Positions 44,880-56,079 of a stretch of 64,000 nucleotides of DNA are shown here, one piece after another. The stretch covers positions 1 through 64,000 of the forward strand of contig RXJQ01000025.1 of assembly GCA_003963115.1 (NCBI GenBank), in the 5' to 3' direction. A program made the position numbers and the translations under genes. Below the pieces are notes generated by a model that was not told where the DNA came from, searched no databases, and saw only the letters and a program-made list of their open reading frames with translations. This stretch comes from Burkholderiales bacterium. Its GTDB lineage: Bacteria > Pseudomonadota > Gammaproteobacteria > Burkholderiales > Burkholderiaceae_C. Each line of letters opens with the position of its first letter. Within the stretch, counting starts at the first letter, position 1.

Positions 44880-46054
44880 TCCTGCAAGGCGCTGGGCGCG
44901 GTGGGATGGTTGAGGGGTGGGGAGCCATCGGGCGTCAGGCCCATGCGGATCACCGTGCGGTTGCGGCCGCTGTCCTTGGCCTTGTAGAGCGCACGGTCGG
45001 CGCGTTCGATGCACACGTCCAGTGGTTCGTTGGTGCTGTAGGCGGTCAGGCCGGCCGAGAAGGTGGGCTTGAGTTCGGGCACGGTGGTCGACAAGGTGGC
45101 CTCGGCCAACAGCATGCGGGCGCGCTCCAGGCCCACATTCGCCAACTCGGGCGAGGTGTCGTTGAGCAGCACGAGGAACTCCTCGCCACCCCAGCGGGCC
45201 AGCACATCGGTGTCGCGCAGGGCGCTTTGCACCACCTTCGAGAAGTTGCGCAGCACCTCGTCGCCCACGGCGTGGCCATGGGTGTCGTTGATGCGCTTGA
45301 AGTGGTCGATGTCCAGCAGGGCCAGGCAGAAGCGATGGTGGCCCGAGCGCTCAAGGCGCTTGCGGTGCTGGGTCAGCACCTCCATCATGTGACGGCGGTT
45401 GACCAGGCCAGTGAGCTCGTCGCGCGTGGCCAGGATCTGGATGCGCACCAGGGCGTTGGCCAGCTCGTCCTTCTGGTCCTGCAGCTTGGCGCGCAGGCTG
45501 CTGAGCTGGGCGGCCAGGCCGGAGATGGTCGGCACGATGGCGGCGGTCAGCACGAAATGGGCGATCTCCAGCTTGAAGGGGTAGTTAACCGGGTCGGTGC
45601 GGACCTTGATCAGGATGGCGAGGCCCATCAGCGCCACGGTGTAGCCGCCGGCGATGATCGCGCCCTTTTGCTTCATGTTGAAGATGCCGAACACCAGCAC
45701 CAGGGCCAGCAGCATCATGGTCGAGCCGTGCACCGGGCCGGTCACCGAGTAGGCGCCCACGATGATGGTCAGCGCCGACAGGATCTGCGGCAGCGTCATG
45801 GCTGGGTCGTCGAAGCGCTGGTTCACCCCCGAACGCAGCACGACGTACCAGACCACGATGTTGACCACAATGACCCCGCACAGGCGCTTGACGTCCTCCA
45901 GGTCCATATACCCCACCCACCAGGCGTAGACCTGCAAGAAGCAGCATGCAATGAACACATTGGCCGCCATCAGCGAGCGCATGATGCGCAGACGCTGTTT
46001 GCGGTCATCGGTCAGCAGCAGATCGTTGAGGCGTGATACGAGGGGGGTGTACAT
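44876..46054 (-). CDS. Membrane-anchored GGDEF (diguanylate cyclase) protein
   Basis: TM N-terminus; TRDELTGLVNRRHMMEVLTQHRKRL; RWGGEEFLVLL. Confidence 0.92.
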   Translation of the reverse strand: MYTPLVSRLNDLLLTDDRKQRLRIMRSLMAANVFIACCFLQVYAWWVGYMDLEDVKRLCGVIVVNIVVWYVVLRSGVNQRFDDPAMTLPQILSALTIIVGAYSVTGPVHGSTMMLLALVLVFGIFNMKQKGAIIAGGYTVALMGLAILIKVRTDPVNYPFKLEIAHFVLTAAIVPTISGLAAQLSSLRAKLQDQKDELANALVRIQILATRDELTGLVNRRHMMEVLTQHRKRLERSGHHRFCLALLDIDHFKRINDTHGHAVGDEVLRNFSKVVQSALRDTDVLARWGGEEFLVLLNDTSPELANVGLERARMLLAEATLSTTVPELKPTFSAGLTAYSTNEPLDVCIERADRALYKAKDSGRNRTVIRMGLTPDGSPPLNHPTAPSALQE

Positions 46055-46090
46055 GGTTTTGTCACGGCATCAAGGGAACTTTCGGCGAGC

Positions 46091-46112
46091 GCCCTCCAAC
46101 CTTGAGGGCTTT
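46091..46112 (+). terminator. Terminator-like hairpin in the divergent intergenic region
   Basis: GCCCTC-caacctt-GAGGGC followed by TTTG. Confidence 0.4.
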
Positions 46113-46189
46113 GTTGCAAACGGCCCCCTGGGGATGTGACAGGTGCGGCGGCTTTACATTCGAAATTTTTGAACTGATGCATCAAGCGG

Positions 46190-46220
46190 GTTCATCCACT
46201 TGGGTGCACAGTTCATCCAC
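46190..46220. repeat. Direct repeat GTTCATCCAC x2, 21-bp period
   Basis: Identical 10-mers at 46190-46199 and 46211-46220 upstream of the cytochrome b561 gene. Confidence 0.7.
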
Positions 46221-46237
46221 CATTTCACTATTGCGCA

Positions 46238-46822
46238 ATGCGGCAGGAGCCATCCATGCAGAAAAGCGGACAAAACCCCTCAATCCAGCGCTACACCCTG
46301 ACGGCCATGGTCCTGCACTGGGTGCTGGCGGTGGCCATCCTCACCGCTTTCTTCGTCGGATTGACCGTGGACGACATGCCCTTGAGCCCCGCCAAGCTCA
46401 AGCTGATCAACTGGCACAAGTGGGCCGGCATCTCCATCCTGCTGCTGTCGGTGCTTCGCCTGTTGTGGCGCCTGGCCCATCGCCCGCCAGCGCTGCCCGG
46501 CAGCATCCAGCAGACCATGCCCGGCTGGCAGACCAAGGCCTACCACGCCACCCACCACCTGATGTACCTGCTGTTCTTCGTGGTGCCGCTGCTGGGCTGG
46601 GCCTACAGCTCGGCCAAGGGCTACCCCATCGTGTGGTTCGGCGTGCTGCCGCTGCCTGACCTGATGCCGGTCAACAAGGAGATCGCCGAGAGCATCAAGG
46701 AACTGCACGGTCTGGCGGCCTGGGGGCTGATCGGCTTGGTCGCCCTGCATGTGGCCGCTGCGCTCAAGCACCAGTTCATCGACAAGGACGGGCTGATCAG
46801 CCGCATGCTGCCGGGGCGCTGA
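46238..46822 (+). CDS. Cytochrome b561 family protein
   Basis: YTLTAMVLHWVLAVAIL; NWHKWAGISILLLSVLRLLWRL; HHLMYLLFFVVPLLGW; HGLAAWGLIGLVALHVAAALKHQFIDKDG. Start may be 46256. Confidence 0.93.
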   Translation: MRQEPSMQKSGQNPSIQRYTLTAMVLHWVLAVAILTAFFVGLTVDDMPLSPAKLKLINWHKWAGISILLLSVLRLLWRLAHRPPALPGSIQQTMPGWQTKAYHATHHLMYLLFFVVPLLGWAYSSAKGYPIVWFGVLPLPDLMPVNKEIAESIKELHGLAAWGLIGLVALHVAAALKHQFIDKDGLISRMLPGR

Positions 46823-46863
46823 GCCGTCCTGATCCTCCGCTTCATCTTCTATCTGAACACCCT

Positions 46864-47469
46864 TTGTTGAAAGGCACGACCATGTCTCTTCTTCTCAAGT
46901 CCCGCCTGCTCGCCGGCGCCGCCGCCTGGATGCTTTTGAGTGGTGCCGGCTTGTGCCCCGCCCACGCGGCCGACCAGGCCCTGCTTGCCGCGCAAAGCGA
47001 AGTTACCTTCGTGGCCAAGCAACTGGGCGTTCCCCTGGACGGCAAGTTCAAGACCTTCAGCGCCCAGACTGCTTTCGACCCCAAGTCGCCGCAGACCAGC
47101 AAGATAGCCTTCACGGTGGACCTGGGCAGCGTGGCGCTCAATGCCGATGCCGACGCCGAGCTGGTCAAGCCCGACTGGTTCAACACGCCCAGGTTTCCCA
47201 AGGCGACCTTCCAGTCCACTGCCATCAAGGCGCTGGGCGGCGGGCGCTTCGAGGTGGCCGGCAAGCTGGCCATCAAGGGCAATGCCCGCGACCTGGTCGT
47301 GCCGGTGCAGCTCAAGCAAGCCGGCGGCCTGAGCACGGCCACCGGCAGCTTCGCGCTCAAGCGTCTGGACTTCAAGATCGGTGAAGGCGACTGGTCCGAT
47401 ACCTCCGTGGTCGCCAACGACGTCCAGGTCAAGTTCAAGCTGGTGCTGCAAGGCGTGCCAGCGATGTAA
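46864..47469 (+). CDS. YceI family protein
   Basis: Signal peptide; SEVTFVAKQLGVPLDGKFKTFSAQ...NTPRFPKATFQST. Start may be 46882. Confidence 0.9.
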   Translation: MLKGTTMSLLLKSRLLAGAAAWMLLSGAGLCPAHAADQALLAAQSEVTFVAKQLGVPLDGKFKTFSAQTAFDPKSPQTSKIAFTVDLGSVALNADADAELVKPDWFNTPRFPKATFQSTAIKALGGGRFEVAGKLAIKGNARDLVVPVQLKQAGGLSTATGSFALKRLDFKIGEGDWSDTSVVANDVQVKFKLVLQGVPAM

Positions 47470-47520
47470 ATCCAACCTTTCTTCCCCCGTTCCGTTCACC
47501 CCTCACAGGAGCCTCACACC

Positions 47521-48099
47521 ATGATCACCCGTACCCCCATCGCTTCCCTGTTCCTTGCCATCGCCATGGCTGCTGGCATCGCCCACGCAGAGCCCGCCAC
47601 CTATGCCATCGACCCCACGCACACCTTCGTGACCTTCGAGGCCAAGCACTTCGGCACCTCGACCAACCGCGGCCGCTTCGACAAGAAGTCCGGCACGGTG
47701 ACCATCGATGCCGCCGCCAAGACCGGCAAGGTGGACATCAGCATCGACATGAGCTCGATCAACAGCGGCACCGAAGCCTTCAACAATCACCTCAAGAGCA
47801 AGGACTTTTTCAACGCCGAAGCCTTCCCCAAGGCCACCTTCGTGAGTGACAAGGTGATCTTCGAAGGTGACAAGGTCTCGGCCGTGGTGGGCACGCTGAC
47901 CCTGCTGGGCAAGAGCCAGACCGTCACGCTCAAGGCCAACAACTACAACTGCTATCAGAACCCCATGCTCAAGCGTGAAGTGTGTGGCGGTGACTTCGAC
48001 ACCACCATCACCCGCAGCGAGTACGGCATGGGCTATGGCCTGCCTTTCATTCCTGACAACGTGCACCTGCTGATCCAGGTCGAAGCCGTCAAGCAGTAA
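47521..48099 (+). CDS. YceI family protein
   Basis: ATYAIDPTHTFVTFEAKHFGTSTNRGRF...FNAEAFPKATFVSDKV. Confidence 0.93.
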   Translation: MITRTPIASLFLAIAMAAGIAHAEPATYAIDPTHTFVTFEAKHFGTSTNRGRFDKKSGTVTIDAAAKTGKVDISIDMSSINSGTEAFNNHLKSKDFFNAEAFPKATFVSDKVIFEGDKVSAVVGTLTLLGKSQTVTLKANNYNCYQNPMLKREVCGGDFDTTITRSEYGMGYGLPFIPDNVHLLIQVEAVKQ

Positions 48100-48104
48100 G
48101 ACAG

Positions 48105-48133
48105 GGCACGGTGTCGTACAGCCGCGCCGTGCC
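48105..48133. terminator. Hairpin GGCACGG...CCGTGCC between convergent genes
   Basis: 7-bp inverted repeat in the yceI/HK convergent gap; no T-run. Confidence 0.35.
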
Positions 48134-48153
48134 ATGCGCGCGGCGGGCCTTCT

Positions 48154-50052
48154 TCAGGCCGGATCGCTGGCCGTTACCGAGGGTTGCAGGCGCTTGCCTT
48201 TGAGGTGCCGCATCAACAGGGCTTCCAGCTCGTCCTGCCTGAAGGGCTTGGCCAGATGGTCGTTCATGCCGGCGGCCAGGCAGCGCTCGCGGTCGGTGTT
48301 CATGGCGTTGGCCGTGAGCGCCACCACGGGCACGGGCCGCTTGCCCCGGTTGTGCTCCCACACCCGCAGGCGCCGCGTCGCCTCGATGCCATCGAGCTCA
48401 GGCATCTGGCAGTCCATCAGCACGATGTCGTAAGGGTGGTCTTCGCGCTGCAGCTCGGCCAGGGCTTGCAGGCCGTTTTCGACGCGGGTCACGTTCACGG
48501 CCAGATTGGCCAGCGTCGCTTCGGCCACGATGGCATTGACCGGGTTGTCCTCGGCCAGCAGCACTTGGCAGAGAGGGCGCTCGCTGGTCTCGGGCGCGGG
48601 GGCCGTGTCCAGTTGCTCGCTGAGGTCCAGGTCGACCTGCTCGATGCGCGTGGCCGGCAGCGGCACCATCAGCGTGAAGACCGAGCCCTTGTTCATCACG
48701 CTGGTGCAGACCAGATCGCCGCCCATGGCCCGGGCGATCTCGCGCGAGATGGTCAGGCCCAGGCCGGTGCCGTTGTGCCTGCGCCCGAAGGTGCCGTCCA
48801 CCTGGTGGAAGGCCTCGAAGATCAGGGGCAGATGCTGCGGCGGGATGCCCACACCGGTGTCTTCGATCTGGAAGCCGATCAGCTCGGCTTGCGATGTGTG
48901 CTGCCCCGAGCGGCCGATGCGCACGCGCACCTCACCCATCTCCGTGAACTTGATGGCATTGCCCACCAGGTTGTGCAGCACCTGCCGAAGCCGTGCGGCG
49001 TCGCCCCTGACCCAGCAGGGGGCGGGCAGATCGATGTGTTCGTGCACATTCAGGCCCTTTTCGCTCGCGGTGACGGCCAGCACGGACAACACGTCGTGGA
49101 CCAGGCCATGCAGCTCGAATGCCGAGGGGTTGACCTGCAGCTTGCCCGCCTCGATGCGGGAGAAGTCCAGGACATCGTTGATGATGCCCAGCAGGTGCTC
49201 GCCGGTGCGTTCGATCAACTCCACCTGCTGGCGGGCATCGGTCAGCAGGCCGGGCCGGGGCGGCAGGCGGTGGTGCACCAGCCGCGCCAGGCCCAGGATG
49301 CCGTGCAGCGGCGTGCGCATCTCATGGCTCATGGTCGCCAGGAATTGGTCCTTGATGGCGCTGTGCCGTTGCGCGAGCTTGAGCGCCTCGGCGCGTTCGC
49401 GCGCGACGCGATCGGTGGTGAAGCGCAGCCACAGCAGCTCGGTGATGCGCCGCTCCACGCGCCGGCTCTCGAACATCATCAGGCCAAGCAGGCACAGCAG
49501 GCCGACGCCTCCGAAGATGCCGTAGGCGTCCAGCCGCGTGAACAACATCACGCTGGCCGGCAGCAGCAAGGGCAGGTTCATCAGCATGCTGGGCACGATA
49601 TGGGCTTGCAGCGTGAAGGTGCAGACCGCGCAGGCGCCCACCAGCGTGGCCACCACCACGGCGGCCGTGACGATGTCCTGCACGGGCATGAACAGGCCGG
49701 CCAGACCCCAGATGCCGCCGTGGACGAGGCAGGCGATGTTCAGGCTTTTGAGCCAGATGGCATGGGCCCGGTTGGACGAGCCCAGGTAAGCGCTCAGGTG
49801 CACCACCCGCAGGATCGAAGCCAGCACACAAAGGCCTGCCCAGATGGCGGCGTGCTCCTTGCCGACCTGTGGCGCGACCAGGGCGGCCAGGGCCACGGCA
49901 AAAATGCCGCTGAACAGTGCCACCGGCACTGTGGAGGCAAACAGCATGCGGATGCGCTCGGCCCTGATCAGCCGAGTCAGCTCAGGATCGTCCGGCGACA
50001 CGCGTGCCCGCACAGGGTCGGGCAGCATGAGGGCTTGGCAGTTTAGGCGCAT
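48154..50052 (-). CDS. Hybrid histidine kinase (multi-TM sensor-HisKA-HATPase-REC)
   Basis: N-terminal multi-TM region; [58 protein letters not shown]. Confidence 0.93.
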   Translation of the reverse strand: MRLNCQALMLPDPVRARVSPDDPELTRLIRAERIRMLFASTVPVALFSGIFAVALAALVAPQVGKEHAAIWAGLCVLASILRVVHLSAYLGSSNRAHAIWLKSLNIACLVHGGIWGLAGLFMPVQDIVTAAVVVATLVGACAVCTFTLQAHIVPSMLMNLPLLLPASVMLFTRLDAYGIFGGVGLLCLLGLMMFESRRVERRITELLWLRFTTDRVARERAEALKLAQRHSAIKDQFLATMSHEMRTPLHGILGLARLVHHRLPPRPGLLTDARQQVELIERTGEHLLGIINDVLDFSRIEAGKLQVNPSAFELHGLVHDVLSVLAVTASEKGLNVHEHIDLPAPCWVRGDAARLRQVLHNLVGNAIKFTEMGEVRVRIGRSGQHTSQAELIGFQIEDTGVGIPPQHLPLIFEAFHQVDGTFGRRHNGTGLGLTISREIARAMGGDLVCTSVMNKGSVFTLMVPLPATRIEQVDLDLSEQLDTAPAPETSERPLCQVLLAEDNPVNAIVAEATLANLAVNVTRVENGLQALAELQREDHPYDIVLMDCQMPELDGIEATRRLRVWEHNRGKRPVPVVALTANAMNTDRERCLAAGMNDHLAKPFRQDELEALLMRHLKGKRLQPSVTASDPA

Positions 50053-50085
50053 TCGACATTTATCGTCCAGGCGCACCAAAGACTT

Positions 50086-50106
50086 GAGGCCCGCTGGGCG
50101 GGCCTC
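50086..50106 (-). terminator. Hairpin GAGGCCCGC-tgg-GCGGGCCTC, probable terminator
   Basis: Perfect 9-bp stem with 3-nt loop downstream of the PEP-CTERM gene. Confidence 0.65.
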
Positions 50107-50153
50107 GTTGGATGCGGGCCATGTGCCGCAGATTGATCGAGCTGAAGAATGCG

Positions 50154-51182
50154 TCAGCTTGTGATGCGGCGGCGCGTCAGGGTGATTCCCACCAAGCCCA
50201 GGCCCATCAGGGCATAGGTGGAGGGTTCGGGGATGCTCGGTACATCAGGGATCACGTAGGACATCCCCGCATAAATGCCACTGGAAGCATTGAGCGACAA
50301 CATCAAATCCCCAGTTTGGGCTGTGTCATGCAAATTGGTGAATACCAATTCGAAGGCTTGGCTGTTGCTGTCTGATGCCGTCGGTTGCGCATTGGAAACT
50401 GACAGATTGGCGTTGTTCAAGGAAAAAGCGCTACCTTGCACCCCTATAGACGGGATATTCCCGTTACTATCTTGATTGACTTGCAGTTTGCCTAGCATCA
50501 ACTGTGCATTGGGGCCGATGCCGTTGCTGTTTGCCGACGCAGTAATGGTCCCTGTTGTTCCCGACGTACCCGTTGTAAGTGCATTGAGCAAGGGCGTGAG
50601 GTCCAGGCTGCTGGTTGACGCCATCGTGCCGGTGATGCGAAGGGCCGTGTTGGCAGAGAGCGTGAACTGCCCGAAATCTGCCATGCCGAAGAGGCCTCCC
50701 GCTACGGAGTTGGGGTTGCTGAGCGACAGCCCGGCACTGTTGTAGTTGTACCAGTTAAGCGAGTGGAAGCCTGGGTCGTTTGAAATTTGCTGCCCGCCTG
50801 CCTGCAAATTCTGGAGCGTGGTGACCGACTGCAAGGTGACGCTGTCTGCCGTGGTGCTGATGGATGTCAGGCCATTCGTACCAGTCACCGTGGTGGGTGA
50901 TGCGGGCAAAAGCGTGTTGCCATAGGTCTGGGAGACATCTGGATCAGGAAACTGGAAGCCGCGGGTCGTAGACAGCTGACCGGTCCAGTCGAAAGACACA
51001 GCCGGTATGCTTCCACCATTGGGTTGCAGATTGACCAGCTCATAGTGCAGGTTGCTGAGCGTCACGGTGGTGCTGGCGACCACAGCCGATGTGTCGTCGG
51101 CCCTGGCCGTCAAGGGCAAGACGCTCAGGATGCCGATGGCCAGCGCGGTCGGGCGCAAACATGCGCGGATAAATGGCGACAT
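50154..51182 (-). CDS. PEP-CTERM sorting domain protein
   Basis: Signal peptide MSPFIRACLRPTALAIGILSVLPLTARA; IPEPSTYALMGLGLVGITLTRRRITS. Confidence 0.87.
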   Translation of the reverse strand: MSPFIRACLRPTALAIGILSVLPLTARADDTSAVVASTTVTLSNLHYELVNLQPNGGSIPAVSFDWTGQLSTTRGFQFPDPDVSQTYGNTLLPASPTTVTGTNGLTSISTTADSVTLQSVTTLQNLQAGGQQISNDPGFHSLNWYNYNSAGLSLSNPNSVAGGLFGMADFGQFTLSANTALRITGTMASTSSLDLTPLLNALTTGTSGTTGTITASANSNGIGPNAQLMLGKLQVNQDSNGNIPSIGVQGSAFSLNNANLSVSNAQPTASDSNSQAFELVFTNLHDTAQTGDLMLSLNASSGIYAGMSYVIPDVPSIPEPSTYALMGLGLVGITLTRRRITS

Positions 51183-51287
51183 CAAGGACTCCCCCAAAGT
51201 TTGTGATGAATGCCACCATTCTTCTAGGGGTATCCACGCCCTGTCAACCCTCGCCTCACGGTCTGTGTGTAACGGCTTGTGTTGGTC

Positions 51288-52118
51288 TCAGCCTTCGCCC
51301 TGCGGAATATTCAGCCGCTCGCACACCCGCATCGTGGCCAGCTGGAAGGCCTGGAAATGCAGCCCCACCTGCTGGGCCACGGGCTCCAACTCCTGCCAGA
51401 TGGCATCCGGGTCGGCCGAGGTGGTGGGGTTGAGCAGCAGGGCGTCCACGGCCGCACCGATGGTCAGCAGCTTTTGCACGCCCGGTCGCTCCTGCGCCCA
51501 CTGTTCACGGCCATTGGGGCGGGCGCGCACGCTGTCGGCCACATCACGCGAGAGGCCCCACGATTGGCACAGGGCCGCGCCCAGCGCCGAGTGGCTCACA
51601 CCAAAGGCTTCGATCTCGGCGGCGCACAGCAGCGACTCGTCGCTCTGTTCATTGTCCAGTTCCTGGTAGCGCTGGCGGTCGTAGGCATACAGCACGGCGC
51701 GGCCGGTTTCGGCGAACAGGCCCGAGGTGTGGGCCTGCCAGGGGTCGACGTCGAGTTGGCGGGCGATGCGGCCCATGGCCAGACCGCGGACGCCGGCGCG
51801 GTCCCAGATGTTTTGCAGCAGGGGGCTGGGCGGGAAGGCACCGCGCAGGCCGATCTCATACGTGAGGCCCGCTACCTGCGCCATGCCCAGGTAGCGGATG
51901 CCCTCGTGCACGGTCTCCACGCGCTTGAGCAGGCCGAACAGCGCCGAGTTGACCGTGCGGACCACGGCCGATGACAGGGCCATGTCGGTTTCGATCAGGG
52001 CGGCCAGCTGGTCGATCGAGCTGTCTTCCTCGGCCATCAGCAAGGACAGCTTGACCAGCGTGCTCGGGCAGGCCGGCAGGTCGATGTTGAGATTGCGAAG
52101 TTGGGGGGCGATACTCAT
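51288..52118 (-). CDS. HDOD domain protein
   Basis: LPACPSTLVKLSLLMAEEDSSIDQLAALIETDMALSSAVVRTVNSALFG. Confidence 0.88.
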   Translation of the reverse strand: MSIAPQLRNLNIDLPACPSTLVKLSLLMAEEDSSIDQLAALIETDMALSSAVVRTVNSALFGLLKRVETVHEGIRYLGMAQVAGLTYEIGLRGAFPPSPLLQNIWDRAGVRGLAMGRIARQLDVDPWQAHTSGLFAETGRAVLYAYDRQRYQELDNEQSDESLLCAAEIEAFGVSHSALGAALCQSWGLSRDVADSVRARPNGREQWAQERPGVQKLLTIGAAVDALLLNPTTSADPDAIWQELEPVAQQVGLHFQAFQLATMRVCERLNIPQGEG

Positions 52119-52246
52119 GGCGGGCTCTCATCCAATGATGCCAGCCCAGTCTAGGCTTTTGACCAGACCGGGAAAAGCCAAAGAGCCTCGTTAAGCCTCG
52201 GCTTTCCCGCGTTTAACCGTGACTTATTGCCGATGCCGCTGCCAGA

Positions 52247-53335
52247 TCAGCGCGCGATGTAGCGCCGGCGCGGGATGCGCGAGGCCTGCAAGGTCAGGCC
52301 GTTGCTGCGGCGGTACTCGCTGGGCGGCATGCCCTTCCAGCGGCGAAAGGCCTCGATGAAGGTGGTCACGTCGGCATAGCCCAGGCGCTCGGCGATCTCG
52401 CCGTGCGTGAGGCTGGCCGAGGACATCAGCTCTTCGGCCAGGGTCGAGCGCACCTCTTCCAGCAGGGCGCGGAAGGTGGCGCCTTCGGCCGTCAGGTGGC
52501 GGCGCAGCGTGCGCGAGGTGATCTTCATCTCGGAGGCGATCTCCTCCATGTCCGGGATGTGGCCCGGCGTGCGCAGCAGGCGGTCGCGCACCGAGGCGGC
52601 CACGCCGGTGCGCGTCTTGCGCGTGTCGACCAGCTTGCGGCACATCTGCTCGCACAGGGCGGCCGTGTGCGGGTCAGCCTGGGGCAGGTGTTCCTGCATG
52701 ATGGCCACGTCGAACAGGGCGCAGTCGCGGGCCTGGCCAAAGGTCGGGCGGATGCCGAACAGGCTGGTGTAGGCCTCGACGATCTCGGGCGAGGGCTCCT
52801 GGCGGCGCATGTGCACGGCGCGGTAGGGCAGGGGGCGGCCCAGGATCTCGCGCTGCAAGGTGATCACGGCGGCGCGGTCGCGGTCCAAGATGAACTGGCG
52901 CACGTCCGGGGGCAGGTGGTCGCAATGGAAGGAAGACTGGATCAGGTCGCCGATCTGCTCGATCTCGTTGATGGTCAGCGAGAAGGTCAGGTTGAGCATG
53001 CGCGAGGCCATGCTCACTGCCGATCCCAGGGTCGGGCTGCTCATCACCGCGTAGCCCCACAGGCCGTAGGTGGTGACGTGGTAGCGGGTGCCGGCCTGCA
53101 GGCCCAGTGTCGGGATGTGCGGCAGGGCGTTGATCAGGTTGCGGGCCAGCTGGACTTCCTGGTGCGCCTCGATCTCGCCCTTGGGGTCGTCGAGCAGCGC
53201 ACGTGTGATGCCGGTGTGGCGCAGCATGTTGTCGACGCTGACGCCATGGTCGAAGCCGAGTTGAGTGAGAACCCGGGCGGTGGCGATGCCTCGCCGGAAG
53301 TCCCAGATGGATTTTGCAGAAGCCTTGGCGCTCAT
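52247..53335 (-). CDS. AraC family transcriptional regulator (Arabinose_bd-type N-terminus)
   Basis: VDNMLRHTGITRALLDDPKGEIEAHQEVQLARNLI; C-terminal HTH with HGEIAERLGYADVTTFIEAFRRWKGMPPSEYRR. Confidence 0.93.
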   Translation of the reverse strand: MSAKASAKSIWDFRRGIATARVLTQLGFDHGVSVDNMLRHTGITRALLDDPKGEIEAHQEVQLARNLINALPHIPTLGLQAGTRYHVTTYGLWGYAVMSSPTLGSAVSMASRMLNLTFSLTINEIEQIGDLIQSSFHCDHLPPDVRQFILDRDRAAVITLQREILGRPLPYRAVHMRRQEPSPEIVEAYTSLFGIRPTFGQARDCALFDVAIMQEHLPQADPHTAALCEQMCRKLVDTRKTRTGVAASVRDRLLRTPGHIPDMEEIASEMKITSRTLRRHLTAEGATFRALLEEVRSTLAEELMSSASLTHGEIAERLGYADVTTFIEAFRRWKGMPPSEYRRSNGLTLQASRIPRRRYIAR

Positions 53336-53449
53336 GATGCTCTTGGACCCGTTTCTTGCACTGTTTGACGAGGCAATTATGTAGATCGTGGTTACATGTG
53401 TGTCCTTAATTGTCCTTAAAACTGTCACCTTACATGACATTATTTCAAA

Positions 53450-54661
53450 CTAGGGATAAGCTTTTCGGACAATCACCAATCCCTTAAGGTACTCGCCTTC
53501 TGGAAACGTGATCGTTGTAGGGTGATCCGAGGTCGCTTCGAGGCGTTTGAGCAGGTAGCCATCCACGCCCGCGTCCATGCCGGCGCCGGCCACGATCTTG
53601 TGGAACAGCTCGCCACCGATGCCGCCCGAGCACGAGAAAGTCAGCAGCAGGCCGCCCGGGTTGAGCAGCTTGAAGGCCAGGCGGTTGATGTCCTTGTAGG
53701 CACGCGAAGCCCGGTCCGCATGGGCGGCGCTGGGCGCGAACTTGGGCGGGTCGAGCACGATGGCGTCGAAGCTGCGGCCTTCCTTGATGAAACGGCGCAG
53801 GGTACCGTTGACGTCGGCATCCAGGGCAGTGTGAGCGCTTGCTTCGTAACCATTGAGCGTCACGTGGGCACTGGCGCGGGCCAGGGCGGGGCCCGAGGAG
53901 TCCACGCTGGTCACGTCGGTCGCGCCACCTTCGAGCGCGGCCACGCTGAAGCCGCCGGTGTAGCTGTAGCAGTTGAGCACCGTCTGGCACTTGAACTGGC
54001 GCACCAGCCTGGCGAACAGGCCGCGGTTATCGCGCTGGTCGAGGTAGTAGCCCGTCTTGTGGCCTTCGGCGACATCGAGCGTGAGCTGCCAGCCGTTTTC
54101 GTGGATGGTGACCTCGGTGCTGCGGCGCGAGCCGTCCGCCGTTTCCGGATGGCGCAACCAGCCGGTGATGGGCGCCAGGCCTTCGAGACCGCGCACACCC
54201 GAATCCGAGCGTTCGTACAGGTAGGGGCAGCCCGTGGTGGCGACCAGCGCGTCGGCGATCACGTCTTTCCAGCGCTCGGTGCCGGCGCTCAGGAACTGGG
54301 CCGAGAGCAGGTCGCCGTACTGGTCGACGATCAGGCCGGGCAGGCCGTCGGCCTCACCGTGGACGAGGCGGATGCCATTGGAGTCGATGGCCAGGCGCCG
54401 GCGCAGGGCCACAGCCTCCTGCACGCGGCGCTGGAAGAAGGCGGCGTCGATGCGCTCGGCCTCGTCGAAGCTCCAGGCGCGCACGCGGATCTGCGAGCTG
54501 GGGCTGAAGGCCGCCCAGGCGAGGAACCTGCCGTCGTGCGACTGCACGCGCACGGTCTCGCCCGCGTCGGCGCCGCCCTTGGCGATGCTGCCTTGGAATA
54601 CCCAGGGATGACGTCTGAGCAAAGAGCGTTCTTTGCCTTCTCGCAGGGTGATGACTTTCAT
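53450..54661 (-). CDS. rlmI: Class I SAM-dependent rRNA methyltransferase (RlmI-like, PUA domain)
   Basis: MKVITLREGKERSLLRRHPWVFQGSIAKG; VLNCYSYTGGFSVAALEGGATDVTSVDSSGPAL; IVLDPPKFA. Confidence 0.9.
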   Translation of the reverse strand: MKVITLREGKERSLLRRHPWVFQGSIAKGGADAGETVRVQSHDGRFLAWAAFSPSSQIRVRAWSFDEAERIDAAFFQRRVQEAVALRRRLAIDSNGIRLVHGEADGLPGLIVDQYGDLLSAQFLSAGTERWKDVIADALVATTGCPYLYERSDSGVRGLEGLAPITGWLRHPETADGSRRSTEVTIHENGWQLTLDVAEGHKTGYYLDQRDNRGLFARLVRQFKCQTVLNCYSYTGGFSVAALEGGATDVTSVDSSGPALARASAHVTLNGYEASAHTALDADVNGTLRRFIKEGRSFDAIVLDPPKFAPSAAHADRASRAYKDINRLAFKLLNPGGLLLTFSCSGGIGGELFHKIVAGAGMDAGVDGYLLKRLEATSDHPTTITFPEGEYLKGLVIVRKAYP

Positions 54662-54789
54662 GATTCTTTCAGCGACAAAGTGGGCGGGCGAAGGCAATAT
54701 TGTCTTATCTGCCAACAGTTGCTTGCCGTTGTACCAATTGGATGGTCACCGGTTGAACTGAAGTAGTCGGCACGCTCAAGAGGTTTTCA

Positions 54790-56076
<1,287 letters not shown>

Positions 56077-56079
56077 TCT

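Noticed and set aside
52170-52208. GGGAAAAGCC...GGCTTTCCC inverted repeat after the AraC gene
   Set aside because: Possible terminator but imperfect, long loop and no T-tract; not strong enough to call.
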